Below, in pieces: positions 28,758 through 38,325 of a DNA stretch of 64,000 nt. Where the stretch lies: NCBI GenBank assembly GCA_949317995.1, contig OX439041.1, positions 7,452,001-7,516,000 of the forward strand, given 5' to 3'. Source of the DNA: Acholoe squamosa. Taxonomy: Eukaryota; Annelida; Polychaeta; Phyllodocida; Polynoidae. Position numbers and translations under genes: made by a program. Each line of letters opens with the position of its first letter. Position 1 is the stretch's first letter. The notes under the pieces are model-generated. The model did no database searches. It was given only the letters and a program-made list of their open reading frames with translations, and was not told where the DNA came from.

Positions 28758-31715
28758 ATGAGCAATAGTGAGACATCACCTAAGGAGCCAGCTTCAGAAC
28801 AACGCACCTTTACATCACCTGGGCTAGACGCGCCCAACCACCCCACAAGTGATACTACACATCCCCTCCAGAGACAAACTTCATCTCCAGACGCACTGAC
28901 ATTGGATCCAGTTTTACCTATAGCACTGCAGGCCCACGTATTACAACCTGTGAGTACCGGTATTGAACAATTTTCCTCTACAATAGTGGATCACAACACT
29001 GGAGCACACACCAGTACCCCAGTATCACTACATGCACCAGGATTAGACATCACCTTACCTGGTTACTCACAAGTGAATTCACTGCCACTAAGACTTTCTG
29101 GTATAACTAGCCCAACCTCTGAAGTACCTGTGGACAATACACAAAGCCACCTGTACCTCGACCCACACCTGGAGGACAGAACACCAGAGCTTCAAGCTGC
29201 CCTCCAGGACATCACTCCCCCACAACCCACAACACCTAGTGCAGCTGCATCTGCAGCACAAAATGACCCAAGTGTTACTTCACATAAACCACAGGTTTGT
29301 GAGGAGCCAGTGGTTGTAGACACAGACTCTGACGCTTCCCTAGACGCTGATTACTGGAGAGACAGAATCGGATCAGCAGTTTCTAGGTGGAGAGCAGCCT
29401 ATGAAAACGGTGTAGGCAGGGTTTCCAATAACGACTCTGGACACCCGGTAGGAGACAATCCAAACTTCTCACTCAACATTAATAGACTACTGGACAAGTG
29501 GCTTGACCCTACCGTTACCCAGCCAAACCGATACCAATCCACTTCTGAGGAGGAGGACCTGTACCCCCCACCTGTGTACACACCTACACAGCCACTTAGA
29601 ACCAGGTCAGTGGACTCACCACCAAGACAAGGCTCTAGATTTAGAAGGAGGGCCCAATCAAGTTCACCTCTTAGAAGAAGAACCCCCACTGGTTACAGAC
29701 TACTGAGAAGTGTGGACGGAGCTACAAGCAGGTCTCACCTCGTAGCTACAACCCCGCTACTCAACAGAGGCAATAGGATGCCTTACAACTCACCTCTCCT
29801 CATCGATTCACCTGGAGAAGATACTGAGGTGACTTTTCCCCGCCGACCCAACATGGCAATGCCCAGAGGTCACCCCCCTCAGTATGACCAGGAGGACATG
29901 AGAAGAAGCCTTGTCAGAGACTGTACAAGCGCTGTCAGCGAATCTCTCTCTGAGCTACTGGCCAAGCACGTGGGCACCCTATCCACTGAGATTAAAAATC
30001 AGGGACAGGAACACTCAGACCAATTGGCCAGAGTACACCTCAGGTTAGATGACATGGAACGTTGGAAGGAGCATATGGAAAGCAACACCGCCCACAATTT
30101 CAGGCAGGCAGAGCAGAGCAATATGGAAGTTCTCAGAAGATCCGAGGATTTCACATATCAAATGACTGACCAGCTCAGCAAAAATATGGACTCAATAAGG
30201 CTTGACCTGATGAGGGCCATTCAAAGCCATTCGAACAGTGCCGACGCCACCAACTCCAACCAAGCCGCCACCGGCACCCGGGGTAATTCAGGGCAGGTAC
30301 AATCCACTCCTCCTTACCCCACGGCACCTGACTACAGTACTAGCCACAATGACATGACAGGAGCAGGTATGAGCCCACCACATGCCTTCAAAGACAATCA
30401 ATACACAGCATCACACGCACCGCACCAATCTCCTACAAATGGTGCACCAAACACCCACCAGGGGGCGACAACGTCTTGTAACACAGCGCCTAATCCAAAC
30501 CAACACGGTGGCCATGTGGTTAATGGTGTTTACAGTCCCCAAGGACAAACAAGCAACCACTCTGGACTACCATATCCTCCTAGGTATGATCATATAGCAC
30601 ACTCCACACTGGTAGTGCACCAGGGAGGATACCATGGCGCTGAGTATACCAGATTTCCCCCTAGTAGAATTGACAGCGACAAGCTCACATCTGCCCAGCT
30701 AGGGTCATTCAACAAGCCTGAACCCTTTGACAAACCAACGCCCTACAGGTCTGCAGCAAAATTTCTGACTGAATTTAAATTCTTCATAAGAAATGTGCAC
30801 GCCAAGAGGCCCGACCTACATGCAACTTGTCTGTACACCTTTCTCAAAGGAAGGGCAGCTCAGTGGTTTTTCAGCAATATAATGGACAAGCCCATCATGC
30901 AAAACAATGACGCCGTCTATGATGCTTTCTTGGCGAGGTTTGGCACTCCCGACCTCAGCACCATCCTCAAAGGATACAGAGCCAGGAAACAAAAACCAAA
31001 TGAAACCACTGAGGACTACCTAGCAGACATGACAATGTTGTTGTCCAACAGCAGCCTGGACGAGGCCTCACAAGTGGACTACCTTGTAAATGGCCTCAGA
31101 CCCGAGCTAAAAAATGTTGTTGTAGCCAAATCTCCCAAGACCTTGCTGGAAGCTGAACAATTGGCCATAAATCAAGAACTAAACCTCGAGGCCATAAAAA
31201 TTGCTCAGAACAGCTCAGCAGAGTTATGTGCTGTAGGCTACAACAAGAACGACGACAGATCCAGAAAGGATAAATATCAGCGCGACCACAAGAAAGAAGA
31301 CAGACTGCCCAGTAGCAATTACAACAAACAGTATGAAAATAAATTCAAAAACGGCTACAGAGGAAGGTCCAAATCTTCAGACAGATCCAATCCTAAGGAC
31401 TACAGATCTAATTCCAAAAATAGATCCGACTATAAGTCCCCAGGAAGAGATAGGTCAAAAGATAGATCAGAGCAAAGATCAAGATCCTCTGATAGCAACA
31501 AAAGTTTCGTCTTCATACCAGTTGCTGGACAGCCAAACAACAATAAAAACGTCTCCTTCATGGTCCCAGCTGACTTCACTATCCCAGATAATTGGGTACA
31601 ACAGTCATTAAAGAAGTCCAGAGATCCAACCCCAGGCAGGAATTACTCCAGGAGCCATTCAGGATCTCAGTCTGAGGCAGACAATGACAGCCCCAACAAC
31701 ACACAAGATGAATAG
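28758..31715 (+). CDS. gag: Gag polyprotein (element 2)
   Basis: 985 residues from ATG 28758, the first ATG of the frame, 52 bases after the LTR. Residues 1-370 are Pro/Ser/Thr-rich and disordered. About 390-480 is helical. About 490-640 is Pro/Asn/His-rich. About 650-830 is a Retrotrans_gag capsid (FLTEFKFFIRNVHAKRPD, AAQWFFSNIM, VDYLVNGLRPELK). About 860-920 is an Arg/Ser/Lys-rich basic nucleocapsid with no CCHC knuckle. It is roughly twice the usual length of Ty3 Gag. It ends with TAG (31713-31715) followed by GGA, and pol continues in the same frame. No break is seen, so this gag is intact. Confidence 0.92.
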   Translation: MSNSETSPKEPASEQRTFTSPGLDAPNHPTSDTTHPLQRQTSSPDALTLDPVLPIALQAHVLQPVSTGIEQFSSTIVDHNTGAHTSTPVSLHAPGLDITLPGYSQVNSLPLRLSGITSPTSEVPVDNTQSHLYLDPHLEDRTPELQAALQDITPPQPTTPSAAASAAQNDPSVTSHKPQVCEEPVVVDTDSDASLDADYWRDRIGSAVSRWRAAYENGVGRVSNNDSGHPVGDNPNFSLNINRLLDKWLDPTVTQPNRYQSTSEEEDLYPPPVYTPTQPLRTRSVDSPPRQGSRFRRRAQSSSPLRRRTPTGYRLLRSVDGATSRSHLVATTPLLNRGNRMPYNSPLLIDSPGEDTEVTFPRRPNMAMPRGHPPQYDQEDMRRSLVRDCTSAVSESLSELLAKHVGTLSTEIKNQGQEHSDQLARVHLRLDDMERWKEHMESNTAHNFRQAEQSNMEVLRRSEDFTYQMTDQLSKNMDSIRLDLMRAIQSHSNSADATNSNQAATGTRGNSGQVQSTPPYPTAPDYSTSHNDMTGAGMSPPHAFKDNQYTASHAPHQSPTNGAPNTHQGATTSCNTAPNPNQHGGHVVNGVYSPQGQTSNHSGLPYPPRYDHIAHSTLVVHQGGYHGAEYTRFPPSRIDSDKLTSAQLGSFNKPEPFDKPTPYRSAAKFLTEFKFFIRNVHAKRPDLHATCLYTFLKGRAAQWFFSNIMDKPIMQNNDAVYDAFLARFGTPDLSTILKGYRARKQKPNETTEDYLADMTMLLSNSSLDEASQVDYLVNGLRPELKNVVVAKSPKTLLEAEQLAINQELNLEAIKIAQNSSAELCAVGYNKNDDRSRKDKYQRDHKKEDRLPSSNYNKQYENKFKNGYRGRSKSSDRSNPKDYRSNSKNRSDYKSPGRDRSKDRSEQRSRSSDSNKSFVFIPVAGQPNNNKNVSFMVPADFTIPDNWVQQSLKKSRDPTPGRNYSRSHSGSQSEADNDSPNNTQDE
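31713..31715 (+). promoter_or_regulatory. Gag-pol TAG stop in readthrough arrangement (element 2)
   Basis: The reading frame is open from 28758 to 34049 except for this one TAG, and no stop occurs in the 33 codons between it and the first pol ATG (31815). The context GAA TAG GGA TCA GGG resembles the gammaretroviral gag-pol readthrough context (TAG followed by G-rich sequence). The downstream RNA structure was not evaluated. Confidence 0.6.
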
Positions 31716-31814
31716 GGATCAGGGGAAGGCACTCAAGCACCTAGTGACCCCGACCCCAACCGGACCACGACCATCAAATTATCCAAGGACACTTCTCGAG
31801 ATGCTGATGCACAA

Positions 31815-34049
31815 ATGAATTCAGTAGACTCCCAATCATCCAGTTCGGATTATACCAATTTCTTGAATACCAATGAGACTTCGGACTCCAGTGATGACGA
31901 GGACGAGTACGAGGACCAGAGCCAAAGGACCTCAATCCTGAAACTGAGGATTAAATCTGAGCAGTATGGGCAGCAAGGTAAGGCCATTTACGTTGATACA
32001 GAATTAACCAAAGGTGCAGTTTCTGTAGACATAAATAACCACTTGTATAGAGCTCTTGTTGACTCAGGCGCCTCACTTTCTTTTATTAGCCACAAAATCG
32101 CGAACACACCAAATTTTAGACACGGTAGACGCGCGCGACTGACAGTTTTATTGGCTGATAAAACCCCCATCCAAGTAAATCACTCCATGACTGTAACTTT
32201 CCTCATTGGTGGCCATGAATTCAGATCCAGATTCCATGTGGTACCTGAACTGAACCATCCCCTAATTTTAGGAGTAAATTTCATGACCAAATACAAAGCC
32301 AAAATTTCCTTTGGACCAACTCCCCCATCCCCCAATTACATCAGGGCAAACAAAAATGTTGATATTCCAACAAACACTGAAGCCACTTTCAACGCGGTTG
32401 TGATAGGGAATAGCAACATTGTGGGAAAAACTGGATTGACTGAGAACTCAGGTTCTACCCTACCGGTACTTATTAAACGCGCCATAGTTAAACCTAGATC
32501 AGACCTTAAGATAGTACCAGTAACGGTAGCTAACCCAAACGACTTCCCCATCAAGATAAAAAGACACATGAACCTCGGTGTATTTAAACTTTTCAATATC
32601 AAAAAGGCCATACCCATTGGTGCACTCAATAGCGCCCATTCACTCAACAGTGTAACAACAGAAAAGGACTTATTCCCAATCAATTGTGGAGAGGATCCTA
32701 TGGACCAACTCCCCAAAGGGAACGAACCCTTGAAGTACAAAATCTGTGAAAAACTGTCTGAAATTCAAAGACAACAGATCAAAAACATTGTTGAGGCCAA
32801 TAGGCAAGCCTTTGTCCTAAATGAAAGCGCCATAGGTCTCAATGTAGAAAATGAAGTCAAGCTGGAATTAAAACCAGACTTCAAACCCTGCAACAGACCG
32901 TCGTATAGGATGTCCCCTCACAAAGAAATTTTTCAAAGGGAACTCCTGAAAAAACATTTAGAACAAGGGATAATAGAAGAGTGTACCAAACCCTGTGAGT
33001 GGAACTCACCCGCCTTTTTAGTGCCAAAACCACAAGGTGACAGGTCAGTAGCCTCTGGTTGGAGAATTGTAGTTGACTACAGATGGGTAAATGAGAATCT
33101 AAAAACTTTCTCTTACTCATTCCCCAGAGCTGACGACCTCATGCAGCAGATAGGCAGAACGGGCGCCAAGTATTTTTCCAAATTAGATGTCTACAGCGCC
33201 TACCACCAGATTCCCCTAGCAGAAGAATCTAGGCCACTTACCACTTTCTCTGCCAACGGCACGAGATACATGGCAAAAGTTCTCCCCATGGGACTCAAAA
33301 CTTCAGGCCTATCCTTCATGAATGTAATGGAGCAACTTCTCATGAAATGCAAGTATAAAAACGCTGTAGCATATGTAGATGATGTAGCCATTTACAGCCC
33401 CACGTGGGAAAGGCACTTACAAGATCTAGACGAGGTTTTAAAACTTTTTATCAGAGGAAACATCAAACTAAAACCAGAAAAGTGCGAATTTGGAACTACC
33501 AAAATGGAATTTTTGGGTTTCAATGTAGACCAGCATGGTTTGTCACCATCCCCGGACAAAATTGGACCTGTCAAAACCTTCCCTCCACCTAGAAACATCC
33601 ATGATCTTAGATGTTTCAATGGTATGGCGCAGTTTTACGAAAGGTTCATCAGAGGTTTCGCTCATGTCATGAAGCCCCTTTATGAGGCGACAAAATGCAC
33701 CTTTAAATGGACCACTGAGTGTCAGAGAGCCTTTGAGAAAATCAAAGCTGCTATCTGTACTGAAGCTGTGCTGAAATTCCCGGACTATAATAGACCTTTT
33801 GTCATTTTCACTGACTCGAGCAACTACAGCCTAGGAGCTGTAATCACTCAAGTAGACGACTATGGTTTCTATAGACCGATTGAATTTGCAGGGAGAGGCT
33901 TGACACCTCAAGAGTCTAGGTATGGGATAACTGACAAAGAACTGTTTTTGCAGTCAAAAAGTTCCACCATTATGTGGATGGAACTCACTTCAAAGTATAC
34001 TCGGACCACACCGCCCTGGTTTCCCTCTTCAACAAAAAGGAAAACATAA
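31815..34049 (+). CDS. pol: Pol: protease, reverse transcriptase and start of RNase H (element 2)
   Basis: The frame is open from 31716, directly after the gag TAG. Protease active site VDSGASLSF near residue 83, then LILGVNF. RT begins near residue 360 (NRPSYRMSP), with WRIVVDYRWVN near 418, KLDVYSAYHQIPL near 457 and an intact YVDD box near 520. RNase H starts near 665 (FTDSSNYSLGAV). The frame is lost right after YGITDKEL (about 33940), where several residues expected before FAVKKFHHY are missing and the reading passes to the next ORF. Short deletion in RNase H; the polymerase itself looks intact. Confidence 0.93.
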   Translation: MNSVDSQSSSSDYTNFLNTNETSDSSDDEDEYEDQSQRTSILKLRIKSEQYGQQGKAIYVDTELTKGAVSVDINNHLYRALVDSGASLSFISHKIANTPNFRHGRRARLTVLLADKTPIQVNHSMTVTFLIGGHEFRSRFHVVPELNHPLILGVNFMTKYKAKISFGPTPPSPNYIRANKNVDIPTNTEATFNAVVIGNSNIVGKTGLTENSGSTLPVLIKRAIVKPRSDLKIVPVTVANPNDFPIKIKRHMNLGVFKLFNIKKAIPIGALNSAHSLNSVTTEKDLFPINCGEDPMDQLPKGNEPLKYKICEKLSEIQRQQIKNIVEANRQAFVLNESAIGLNVENEVKLELKPDFKPCNRPSYRMSPHKEIFQRELLKKHLEQGIIEECTKPCEWNSPAFLVPKPQGDRSVASGWRIVVDYRWVNENLKTFSYSFPRADDLMQQIGRTGAKYFSKLDVYSAYHQIPLAEESRPLTTFSANGTRYMAKVLPMGLKTSGLSFMNVMEQLLMKCKYKNAVAYVDDVAIYSPTWERHLQDLDEVLKLFIRGNIKLKPEKCEFGTTKMEFLGFNVDQHGLSPSPDKIGPVKTFPPPRNIHDLRCFNGMAQFYERFIRGFAHVMKPLYEATKCTFKWTTECQRAFEKIKAAICTEAVLKFPDYNRPFVIFTDSSNYSLGAVITQVDDYGFYRPIEFAGRGLTPQESRYGITDKELFLQSKSSTIMWMELTSKYTRTTPPWFPSSTKRKT

Positions 34050-36196
34050 CCAATGGAAGGTTAGCCAGGTGGGTCAACACAGTCATGTCCTACGACTTTG
34101 AAGTCAGATACCTGCAAGGCAGAGCCAACATTGTGGCAGACTTGCTTTCCAGAAGGAAATACCCGCCCAGCTCTGATGATCCAATTCCCATCAGGTCTCA
34201 AGGTAGAATAATACTCCCTCCTAAATCAGTCAGATTCTCCGACATTACCATGACCAAAGTCTTCAAATCAAACGACCCAATTCCCAAAAATCCAGTCCTC
34301 ATGGGACCACCCAGGTCCATACTAAAAGGAGGACAGATTTGGGGTAGCACTTCAAAGAAGCCAAAGGGTGTGATCGCAAAGAAAGGCAGCTCTGAGAGAG
34401 AAAAACTCAGCTCCAATCAAACTGTGCCCGAGCTGTGCATTCTAACTCGATCTAAAGCCAAGTTACCAGACCCAGTCACACCCCCTCAGCCCAGCAAATC
34501 AACCAGAAGTAAACAAACCCGCCCCCCTAAGGTCAAGGACACCAAGACCAAATCAAGGGGCAGACCACCTAAATCTAGGTCACCCAGAGTATCAGTGAAA
34601 TTAGCTAATACAAGAAGGGCTAAGTTATCACACAAAGTGCTACCCATGGCTGAACGAGCGATAAGCCAGCTATGCAAACACCACTCCCTAACACCATCCA
34701 GGGAGACACTGATACAGGCACAGCAGGAGGATGTTTTCTCAGACTCCATGCTGTCATACATCAATAAGGGTGAATTACCAGAGGACCCAAGCCTTAGTAA
34801 ACAGATACTGCTAAACCATGACCAGTTCATGATTTTAGACGAAGTTTTATTCAGGATCACCAAATCAACCTATGGAGACAGTTTGGAGCCTACACTACAA
34901 ATAATGATGCCAGAAAAATGGGCAGAATCACTAATTGAGGCCACACACTGCTCACCATTAGGAGGACACCTTGGTCCCACTAAAACGTATGCAGCAATCA
35001 GATCCAGGTATTATTGGCGTTCCATGTTCAAACATGTTTTTGACTACTGTGGCACTTGCCACACATGTCTCACAACAAAGAAAAGACCAAAACATCTGAG
35101 AACCCCAATGACCCTGAGAGACCCTGTTTTAACAGCCTACACTCACCTCACCATGGACACCATCGGTCCTTTCACACCTGCTGTGGATGGATCCTCATTT
35201 ATCCATGTCGTCACAGATCATGCTACCAGGCACATCACTGTTTGGTCCACAAAGGATAACACCAGCGCCGAAGTAGCGCTAGGATTTTTCCAAAGGGTTA
35301 TCTGTGTTTTTGGAACCCCATCGGTCCTAAACACAGATAACGCAAAACAGTATGTGTCCAAACATTTCACATCTTTTTGTGATAAATTCGGCATCAAACA
35401 TGTGACAGGGAGTGCACATTGGTCTAAATCACAAGGTCTATGTGAGCGTCAGCATCAAACAATAGAATCTTCACTCAGAGCCTTTGTCTCCAAATCACAG
35501 AAACATTGGTCGACCTTCCTACAGGCTATAGCATTCAGCATAAACAACACCGTATGCAGCGTGTTAGGATACTCACCCAATCTTTTGGTGTTTGGAAAGC
35601 AATCACATCTCCCAACTGAGTCCTCCCTGTCATTGGTCAAACAAACTGAAGAGATCAAAGACAAGGAAAAATTGGTCACCGCCTTACTCAGCTTAAGAGA
35701 TGACATCCAACTTAAGGCAGCTGAGAGCATGGTCAAACACCACAACAAGATGAAAGCCAGATTTGACGCCACTGCCTCCCCATGCACCTACAACACAGGC
35801 CAGCTTGTGTATTTACACATACCTAACCTGTTGGTAAAACAAACGAGCAAAAAGCTGCAGCCCACCTATAGTGGACCATACATCATAATGAAAATGACTT
35901 CACCAGTAACTGCAAAATTAAAAAGGCTTCAAGATGGTAAAGTATTAAAGAAATCAATACATGTATCCAGATTAAGAAGACCAATCACCAAGGCTAGCGC
36001 CAAGGCTGTAATCAAAAGACTGCAGTCTGGGCCAATCAACACCTTGTATGACCCTGATCTGGATTCCACCCATATTAGTCAACCAGAATCCCCCGCAGTC
36101 AAAAAGAAAAGAGGACGACCCGCAAAGAAAGGACTTATCACCTTTGCCCCTTCCCCAAAGAAGAAGACAAAGAAAAAGTCCACAAAAAAGAAATAG
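33974..36196 (+). CDS. pol: Pol: rest of RNase H and integrase with AT-hooks (element 2)
   Basis: The frame is readable from about 33945 (FAVKKFHHYVDGTH). RNase H ends with VYSDHTALVSLF and ANIVADLLSRR. A Lys/Arg/Pro-rich linker with an AT-hook RGRPPK (near residue 195) follows. Integrase: zinc site H-H-C-C (HCSPLGGH, CGTCHTC, about 321-362), catalytic D in MDTIGPF (about 395), D in NTDNAKQY (about 455) and E in LCERQHQT (about 490). The C-terminus has a GPYII-type module and a basic tail with RGRPAKK (about 712). It overlaps the previous frame by 76 bases. Integrase appears complete. Confidence 0.94.
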   Translation: MDGTHFKVYSDHTALVSLFNKKENITNGRLARWVNTVMSYDFEVRYLQGRANIVADLLSRRKYPPSSDDPIPIRSQGRIILPPKSVRFSDITMTKVFKSNDPIPKNPVLMGPPRSILKGGQIWGSTSKKPKGVIAKKGSSEREKLSSNQTVPELCILTRSKAKLPDPVTPPQPSKSTRSKQTRPPKVKDTKTKSRGRPPKSRSPRVSVKLANTRRAKLSHKVLPMAERAISQLCKHHSLTPSRETLIQAQQEDVFSDSMLSYINKGELPEDPSLSKQILLNHDQFMILDEVLFRITKSTYGDSLEPTLQIMMPEKWAESLIEATHCSPLGGHLGPTKTYAAIRSRYYWRSMFKHVFDYCGTCHTCLTTKKRPKHLRTPMTLRDPVLTAYTHLTMDTIGPFTPAVDGSSFIHVVTDHATRHITVWSTKDNTSAEVALGFFQRVICVFGTPSVLNTDNAKQYVSKHFTSFCDKFGIKHVTGSAHWSKSQGLCERQHQTIESSLRAFVSKSQKHWSTFLQAIAFSINNTVCSVLGYSPNLLVFGKQSHLPTESSLSLVKQTEEIKDKEKLVTALLSLRDDIQLKAAESMVKHHNKMKARFDATASPCTYNTGQLVYLHIPNLLVKQTSKKLQPTYSGPYIIMKMTSPVTAKLKRLQDGKVLKKSIHVSRLRRPITKASAKAVIKRLQSGPINTLYDPDLDSTHISQPESPAVKKKRGRPAKKGLITFAPSPKKKTKKKSTKKK

Positions 36197-37117
36197 ATTT
36201 TCAGAAAACACACAATTTTTCTTTTTTTCTTTCTCCCTCCTTTTTCACCCCAGAACACCCACCACAACCCCCCCCCCCCCACATTTACACATACCCCCTT
36301 ACCTTCACCCAAACCGGCGGCAATTTTGGCCACGTGTTATTTCATGCAGTGATGTTTTTCCCCCACAATTTTTTTTTTTCATTTCATCTTATTATCCAAA
36401 CCACATACCAATTACCTTTATCGTCACAATTTCTACACAAAACCCCAAAAGCCTTCTGGCTTACTTCTACTGATGGGACATTGTCAAGAATTTTATCTAG
36501 GATTTGAGACTCAGACAGTCATATAATGATTGATTAAGGTTGGCACGCCACATAAATTACCCAAGGTCACAGCGTATTCTCGGTTCGTGAATCCTAATTT
36601 TAGGAACACGCATGCGCCGGTTTGTTACAAGCTCAGGGCTCCTCTATACCTTAAAGTATTACCAAATGACCACCTATTGTAGGAGAGCAGCACCTAGACA
36701 TCCTGATCCGTGTTTATGCCCCTGTTTACCATGGGTACTGGAATGTTTGGTGAGACACTTAATCAAATAATTCAGCACAGTTCCCTGCTGTGTTATCATA
36801 ACAGGAACAAGTGCACCCCCACAAGCTGACTAATCTCAGCATCACAACCATCAACCCCCCATTATAACTACAATATTCAGATCACCCAATGATCATCCGC
36901 GCCCCCCCTAGGAGGCCCATCAAATTTGCATATCACAATGCGCAGGTGTATGCAAACCAACCAATAGCTAGGCCCCGTGCCATATATGGGTGAGACATAC
37001 CTCATCGGGAGGCATGTAATGAGGAATTAGCCAACCTCATGAAATGCTTATAAGCCTCACACCACCCCCATCTTATCCACTTCCAAACAATAACCAAACT
37101 CACCACATCCAGCCACC
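36197..37117 (+). other. Pol-to-accessory spacer of element 2
   Basis: Pyrimidine-rich and C-run-rich (for example about 36269-36280), with no credible ORF. A TATA-like TATAAG (37049-37054) lies 64 bases before the accessory ATG at 37118. Confidence 0.45.
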
Positions 37118-37962
37118 ATGGAGCAAGCATCCGGAGACCACAGGACCCAAGTGTCGGGACTGCCATGCAACAAGCCCAGGTAGGATCGGTCTTATGTGTC
37201 CATTAGTAGCGTCATCAATCGTTCTAGCATGACAATGATGGAATCTACCATCATGTTGCCCAGATACCCATTACATGCCAATGGTAGTGTGCGCCCAGAG
37301 TGCTTTGTAAAATGCAATAGTTGAATTTGCAGTCCTTTTTCAAAACCATGTATGGCAGTCTGACTTTTCACAACCTTATTTATCAACCTCTTGACAAAAC
37401 CCCCCACCAGCCCATTCATCTGTCTTAGTCTAACAACGAACCTATCAAAATTTTTTTTTCTCTCACTATTCACAACAGCCTTAGAGCCCCAGAGATTAGA
37501 CATGGAGCCAACTCAGGGTGGACCGTCCACAGTCTTTTAGGCCCAAACGGCATCAGAAGTAAGGCCATGGATCTGTTCGAGATCAGAATAACTATTATGG
37601 AGCACAAAGACATGATCAAACGCATATCCAGCGACGACTTAGGTGTATACCTAAACAACAAAACAGTTCAAAAAGAGCTCACCCTACAAGACCCAACTGT
37701 ATTGTCGGCCACCAAGGCCATGATATTCGATCTATGCAAAGATTTCCCCACAGTCCCATTGTGGGACAGATTCAGTGAGGAAACATCAAGCTATATAGCA
37801 CTCCTATGTGCCAGGACTCTGATTACCACAGAGAAACCACTTAAAGAGCTACCAAGATATGAAACAGGTATCGGCAGATACAATGTCATTATCCAATCAA
37901 CAAATCTTCAGACTCAGCTGGCAGCGTTTGAGATGGCTAGATACTCCCACTTATACAGTTAA
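37118..37962 (+). CDS. Spliced accessory gene between pol and env (element 2)
   Basis: ATG 37118 is in a strong context (CCACCATGG). The first exon runs to 37179 and is followed by donor GTAGGA. A 299-base intron ends in a long T/C tract and ACAG at 37478. The second exon opens at 37479 in the matching phase and runs to TAA at 37960-37962, giving about 181 residues. The intron start and end, phase match and Kozak context all fit. The protein has no signal peptide and no known domain; the second exon includes DLFEIRITIMEHKDMIKRIS and a mixed helical C-terminus. A TATAAG box upstream suggests an internal promoter. Coding without the intron would begin near 37427. It might alternatively supply a leader exon to env. 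Confidence 0.55.
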
Positions 37963-38325
37963 ATCTATCAACCCTGAATTGACCCATTCTACCCCCCCCC
38001 CCCTTTTTACACATTTACGACGTGAAAAATCAATTACTCCCCTTCAATTCATTTCCCCTTTCAATTCTCACGACCTTTTTACATGACTAAGATGGAGACA
38101 TCCTGCTAGTTAAGGCATCAGCCTAGCAAACTGATAACCTTTTAAATAAACACGTCCAAAAGCGCCACATTCACACTACACTTAACCAAGTACACACCCA
38201 AACACGTATAGAACGACCACCGCCCAATCTACACAAACATACCTCACACAAAGCCAACCCCCCCCAACCCCACCCTTAGAACACCCAACTCACCCCAGAC
38301 AACAGTCCTATCTCAACCTCTATGA
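37963..38325 (+). other. C-rich spacer before env (element 2)
   Basis: No ORF of note. C-runs and poly-pyrimidine DNA; a candidate splice acceptor (TCTCTCACAAG) ends at 38340, just inside the open env frame. Confidence 0.4.

Noticed and set aside
36079-36333. Minus-strand Phe/Gly-rich frame at the end of pol of element 2
   Set aside because: Antisense shadow of the Lys-rich integrase tail and the C-rich spacer.
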